Origin: Chitinispirillaceae bacterium
GTDB taxonomy: Bacteria > Fibrobacterota > Chitinivibrionia > Chitinivibrionales > Chitinispirillaceae
Assembly (NCBI GenBank): GCA_016932075.1
Contig: JAFGDP010000124.1
Coordinates: 1-10,156, forward strand
DNA length: 10,156 nt
Reading direction: 5' to 3'
Shown: one piece after another, positions 6,931 to 10,156 of the stretch
How the letters are laid out: every line of letters begins with the position of its first letter
Position numbering within the stretch: position 1 is the stretch's first letter
The notes under the pieces: model-generated
Databases searched by the model: none
What the model was told of the DNA's origin: nothing
The model's input: the letters and a program-made list of their open reading frames with translations, nothing else
Position numbers and translations under genes: made by a program

Positions 6931-9696
6931 TTACCACTTCCTCAAGTGGTTGATCGCCTTGACCGCAACCATGTAGTTCCAGGATTGCACCGGGACAATC
7001 TGCCTTAGGTCCTCGAGATAGATACGCGCAACGACCTCTTCCCGTTTGATCAGCGCTTTACGGGCGAAATAAAAGAGGTAGGAGTAATCCTCGTTAAAAA
7101 AGCGTTTCCACACCGCCTTGAACTGGCTCTCGTTGATTTCTCCGAGATAGAACCGTGCAATAAGGCGCGGGAGCGGGAACGGGTGCGGATCGCGAGCCGC
7201 CATCTCAAAGTACCGCGGATGCAGGGAGTCCCTCGAACTGAGTTCCCCGAGTTTTATTGCGGCCATCCAGTGGGTGAAAAATGTTTTCGGGCATTCCCGG
7301 TGGACCTTATGATAGATCGTGGTGGCCTCCGGATACCGGAAATCGTATTCATAAATGCTCGCGAGGCCCATCCATGCCTCCCAGGCGCCCTCGGATGAGA
7401 CATGCGCGGTGATACACTGGTTGAACAGATCGTTCGCCGCTTTTTTATCGCCCTTATCAAGCATTATCCGCCCCAGCGCCGTTTTGACGCTGGTATACAG
7501 TTCGCTGTTCTTGTCCTGAGACAAAAGCTGACGTTCCGCAACCGCCTGCGCGGAATCGAGCTCTCCCCGTTTGACGTGGGCGTCCATGATCAGGAGGTTC
7601 AGCCGTCCCCACAGGTCCTCAAACCGGGGATACTGGTTGGCAAACAGGACGATCTCACGCTCGGCCAGGTCGAGCTCGCCCTGTTTGATATGGTCGGCGA
7701 TACGCATCATTTCGAAAGCCATGGCGGACGCATTGGCGGCACTCGCAGGATAATCCATGGCGAGATGCCTGAAAACACTGTCCGCCGAGGTCTGCTCCCC
7801 GAGCCCTTCATGGATGATGCCTTCAAGAAAAAATTTCCTTGACTCGATAGATTCGTCCTTGCCCCGCGACACCGGTATCTTCCTGAGCCGCTTGAGCGCA
7901 TCATCAAGACGCCCGAGTCTGACCAGGCAGTCCGCCATCTTGAACTGGATCTCCCTGGCGCGCTCTGAGCCGGAAAAATCAACCAGGAGCGTGCGGTACT
8001 CCTCCAGCGCGGCGATAAAATCGCCGCGCTCCCAGAAACGCTCGGCAACGAGCATCGGGCTCGGCATCGCCGGAATGGCGCGTCGGTAAATGCGCATGTT
8101 GTCGAAACCGGCGCCGCTCCCCTCTATAAAAAAGCCGAGCCGCTCATGATTCTTGCCGAGCGGCGGCAGGAAATCCCACACCTTGGCAACCACCACGCCG
8201 TTGACCCCGAAGGTGATCGAGTTCTGGATCCGCTCAATGGAGATGCGGTTCCATTGCGACAGGTCAACCCTCGCGGGATCCGCCGTATGAAACAAGAACT
8301 GATTACCGGGAAACGTAATGCCGCTCGCCCCGCTCCCCCGCTGGTTGATATGAAAACAGTAGCCGCTGTCCGGCCGGTTTCCGAACAGGAATAAACCCAC
8401 ATTGTACAAGTCCTTTTCCAAAGGGCCGACATCAAATTCAATCTTAATGTCGTGATTGAAGCGCCGCTCGAGCCGGATAAACGTCATTGGCACGGAATTG
8501 CCTGTCAGAATGCCGTTATTGACGCTCCATACCGCGGTGTCGCCCTGGGCCGTATCAGGAACGGGCCACAGGTACCACTCCTGATTATCGAGTTCGTTGT
8601 TGAACCGCTCGCTGAGTAAGGGCTGCCAGTGCGACTGCTCCCTGCGGTTCTGGATGTAAAGCGACAGGGCAAACAGCATTGAAAAAACGACCACCGTCAG
8701 CGTAATGGAAAGCATGGGCCAGTAGCGCTTGAGAAAATGGCGGAGCCTCAGCCATGGCGACGGCGGCTGGGCAAGCACCGGTTCATTGCGCTGGTACCGA
8801 TTGATATCGGCCTTGAACTCCTCCATGGTCTGGTACCGCACATCGGGATTCTTTTCCATTGCCTTGAGCGTTATCGATTCGATTTCACGGGGCAGCCACG
8901 GCACGAGCTTGCGCGGCGGTATGGGATTGGCCTCCATCACGTTGATTGCGGTCTGGTGCAGGTTGCGCTGATCAAGGTACGGGTTCTTGAACGTCAGCAT
9001 CTCATAGAGCATGATGCCGAGCGAGCAGATATCGCTGCGGTGGTCGACCACGCCGCCCAGGAGCCGTTCCGGCGCCATGTAGGCAGGCGACCCCATCACC
9101 TCGCCGGTCCGCGTTATGCCGCCCTCTTCCTCGTCCTCAAGCGCCTTTGCAAGGCCGAAATCGATGAGCACGGGCGTGAGCCGATCCCGCATGATCACAT
9201 TATTTAGCTTCAGGTCCCGGTGGATGATCTTCTGCTGGTGCGCGTACATGAGCGCATCCGCCAGTTTGGATACGATCTCGAGCACGTCGACCAGTTTGGG
9301 TTTATTGAAGTTCAGGTAGTAGAACAGATTCTGGCCGGATATATACTCCATGGCAAGGTAGTAGATGTTTTTCTCCATCGCGACTTCGAAAATGGACACG
9401 ATATGAGGATGACTGAGCCGCGCAACCGCGTGGGCCTCGCTCATGAACCGTTCCATGAAGCGCCGGTTGATGGAAATGTTCGAGGGCATGACCTTGAGCG
9501 CGACCTCCCGGTCAAGGTCGAGCTGGACCGCCTTGTAAACAACGGCCATGCCGCCGCGGTCGATCTCCTCGATAATGCGGTATTTGCCGATGGTGGTACC
9601 GATGGGCAGGAACGTGCGTTCGATCGAGGCAAGCATGTTGCGGATGTACACGTTGCCCTTCACGGTTTCACGCGGGATTTTCGGTTCTGCCATCAT
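6931..9696 (-). CDS. Transmembrane Ser/Thr protein kinase with a lectin-like domain and TPR-like repeats
   Basis: Protein of 921 residues. The N-terminal PknB-type kinase domain (about 39-300) has a Gly-rich loop RGGMAVVYKA (47-56), ATP-anchoring Lys68, helix-C Glu87, HRD at 159-161 with catalytic Asp161 and Asn166, DFG at 179-181 and APE at 208-210; Thr195 and Thr197 are candidate activation-loop phosphosites. All catalytic residues are present, so it should be active. A single transmembrane helix (about 327-348) follows a basic stretch. Residues about 360-540 look like a concanavalin/LamG-type beta-sandwich ending in GAGFDNMRIYRR. Residues 547-820 or further are helical pairs resembling TPRs, for example GDFIAALEEYRTLL and GRLDDALKRLRKI. 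The likely topology is kinase inside, sandwich and repeats outside the membrane. ATGs at 9696 and 9693 are adjacent and have no good Shine-Dalgarno. It lies between an rRNA/tRNA-modification gene and the S1 gene; ligand and targets are unknown. Confidence 0.9.
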   Translation of the reverse strand: MMAEPKIPRETVKGNVYIRNMLASIERTFLPIGTTIGKYRIIEEIDRGGMAVVYKAVQLDLDREVALKVMPSNISINRRFMERFMSEAHAVARLSHPHIVSIFEVAMEKNIYYLAMEYISGQNLFYYLNFNKPKLVDVLEIVSKLADALMYAHQQKIIHRDLKLNNVIMRDRLTPVLIDFGLAKALEDEEEGGITRTGEVMGSPAYMAPERLLGGVVDHRSDICSLGIMLYEMLTFKNPYLDQRNLHQTAINVMEANPIPPRKLVPWLPREIESITLKAMEKNPDVRYQTMEEFKADINRYQRNEPVLAQPPSPWLRLRHFLKRYWPMLSITLTVVVFSMLFALSLYIQNRREQSHWQPLLSERFNNELDNQEWYLWPVPDTAQGDTAVWSVNNGILTGNSVPMTFIRLERRFNHDIKIEFDVGPLEKDLYNVGLFLFGNRPDSGYCFHINQRGSGASGITFPGNQFLFHTADPARVDLSQWNRISIERIQNSITFGVNGVVVAKVWDFLPPLGKNHERLGFFIEGSGAGFDNMRIYRRAIPAMPSPMLVAERFWERGDFIAALEEYRTLLVDFSGSERAREIQFKMADCLVRLGRLDDALKRLRKIPVSRGKDESIESRKFFLEGIIHEGLGEQTSADSVFRHLAMDYPASAANASAMAFEMMRIADHIKQGELDLAEREIVLFANQYPRFEDLWGRLNLLIMDAHVKRGELDSAQAVAERQLLSQDKNSELYTSVKTALGRIMLDKGDKKAANDLFNQCITAHVSSEGAWEAWMGLASIYEYDFRYPEATTIYHKVHRECPKTFFTHWMAAIKLGELSSRDSLHPRYFEMAARDPHPFPLPRLIARFYLGEINESQFKAVWKRFFNEDYSYLFYFARKALIKREEVVARIYLEDLRQIVPVQSWNYMVAVKAINHLRKW
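6933..6950 (-). terminator. Hairpin across the stop codon of the kinase gene
   Basis: On the minus strand ACCACTT and AAGTGGT form a 7-base-pair stem with loop GAGG, covering the last codons and the start of the TAA stop. The following bases (AACCGTTTATT) are only mildly T-rich, so this is a weak terminator or 3'-end stabiliser at best. It may be chance in a coding end. Confidence 0.25.
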
Positions 9697-9697
9697 A

Positions 9698-9749
9698 GGC
9701 GCCGGATTTCTCTTTGTTCCTTCTCTTTGATGCGCCGGATTCAGGCGCA
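9698..9749 (-). repeat. Direct repeats and alternative hairpins in the kinase leader
   Basis: GCGCCGGATT occurs at 9699-9708 and 9732-9741 (33 bases apart), and TTCTCTTTG at 9708-9716 and 9721-9729 (13 apart), all given as plus-strand bases. TGCGCC (9731-9736) and GGCGCA (9744-9749) form a 6-base-pair stem with a 7-base loop. The same 5' arm in the minus-strand RNA can instead pair five bases with the copy at 9699-9703, ending 2 bases from the ATG at 9696. The two foldings exclude each other, so a leader that controls kinase translation is plausible but unproven. Confidence 0.45.
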
Positions 9750-9758
9750 GCCAGTCTT

Positions 9759-9788
9759 ATCATACCATCTCAGGAGACCTGAATTCAA
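9759..9788 (-). promoter_or_regulatory. Sigma70-type promoter of the kinase gene with extended -10
   Basis: On the minus strand TTGAAT (9783-9788) and TATGAT (9759-9764) are 18 bases apart. TATGAT matches the -10 consensus at five of six positions and is preceded by TGG, giving an extended -10 (TGn). The -35 overlaps the stop codon of the pseudouridine synthase gene. Transcription would begin near 9752, giving the kinase a leader of about 55 bases that contains all the repeats described there. Confidence 0.5.
9770..9782. promoter_or_regulatory. Operator-like palindrome inside the kinase promoter spacer
   Basis: TCAGG and CCTGA flank AGA, a perfect 5-base inverted repeat. It lies entirely between the -35 and -10 elements of the candidate kinase promoter, where bound protein would block RNA polymerase. 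No cognate regulator is encoded in the window. Confidence 0.35.
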
Positions 9789-10156
9789 CGCGGCATGCCT
9801 CCCTGCCGCATGATACCGACGAATTCCGCCGGCAGCGGGGAGGTGGCCCGCAGCAGCTTTCCTGTTGACGGATGCGGCACATCGAGCTTCCATGCATGGA
9901 GATAGAGCCGCGCCGGAACGCCGGAGCGCTTCGCGAACAGGCGGTTGTCGCGCGCGGTATCGCCATAGCGGGAATCGCCCACGAGCGGTGCGCCGACATG
10001 GGCCATATGGGCCCGTATCTGGTGCGTCCTTCCCGTGTCCAGAAAAAGCTCGACGCGCGAGAGGCCGCCCTCATACGCTTCGAGCCGGTACCGCGTGCGG
10101 GACGCCAGTCCGCCCCTGTCCACGCGCATGGTCGTTTCGCCGCGCCGGTCACGGCC
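9785..10156 (-). CDS. RluA-family 23S rRNA/tRNA pseudouridine synthase, C-terminal part (gene runs past the window)
   Basis: The frame is open from the window edge to TGA at 9785-9787, giving the last 123 residues. The stretch LFLDTGRTHQIRAHMAHVG is the RluA/RluC/RluD family motif III region (tGRtHQIRvHl), followed by PLVGDSRYG and YLHAWKLDVPHPSTG, which are also conserved in this family. The catalytic aspartate motif (HRLDxxTSG) would lie upstream and is not visible. These enzymes turn specific uridines of 23S rRNA or tRNA into pseudouridine. The HAWKL and AKRSG segments fit the RluC/RluD group, but the member cannot be named from the C terminus alone. It is in the same direction as the kinase, which begins 88 bases after its stop from a probable separate promoter. 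Confidence 0.9.
   Translation of the reverse strand, partial: GRDRRGETTMRVDRGGLASRTRYRLEAYEGGLSRVELFLDTGRTHQIRAHMAHVGAPLVGDSRYGDTARDNRLFAKRSGVPARLYLHAWKLDVPHPSTGKLLRATSPLPAEFVGIMRQGGMPR

Noticed and set aside
9220..9813. 197-codon plus-strand open frame opposite the kinase start and its control region
   Set aside because: It covers the antisense of the conserved kinase motifs and then the promoter region; nothing in its translation resembles a known family.

Overview
The window carries two convergent gene groups from a bacterium of moderately high G+C. The left third, on the plus strand, holds shikimate-pathway genes: the 3' part of aroE, then aroA, then aroB after a 206-base gap. That gap contains a possible 52-codon ORF whose start overlaps the aroA stop. 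The right two thirds are on the minus strand. In the direction of transcription they hold the 3' end of an RluA-family pseudouridine synthase gene, a large membrane-anchored Ser/Thr kinase, a five-domain S1 RNA-binding protein related to ribosomal protein S1, galE, and a class I SAM-dependent methyltransferase. The two groups meet tail to tail near position 3400.

The genes are mostly housekeeping, so taxonomy is hard to fix. The single-pass kinase with a lectin-like extracytoplasmic domain and TPR-like helices, and the five-repeat S1 protein, would suit a Gram-negative lineage outside the classical Proteobacteria, such as Fibrobacterota, Spirochaetota or relatives. This is inference only; nothing here is diagnostic.

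AroB makes 3-dehydroquinate, AroE reduces dehydroshikimate to shikimate, and AroA makes EPSP from shikimate-3-phosphate, so the plus group covers three of the seven steps to chorismate. In the minus group the S1 and galE genes overlap by one base (TAATG), and galE and the methyltransferase are 32 bases apart, so these three are probably co-transcribed. The kinase is separated from the S1 gene by 157 bases containing hairpins, and may be its own unit.

The most interesting non-coding stretch is the 88 bases between the pseudouridine synthase and the kinase. It has a good sigma70-type promoter with an extended -10, a perfect palindrome in the promoter spacer, and a short leader of direct repeats that can form two mutually exclusive hairpins, one of them ending 2 nt before the kinase start codon. 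I found no mobile element, CRISPR array, tRNA or rRNA. I do not see a clearly new system; the best leads are the kinase's architecture and control region and the small ORF after aroA.
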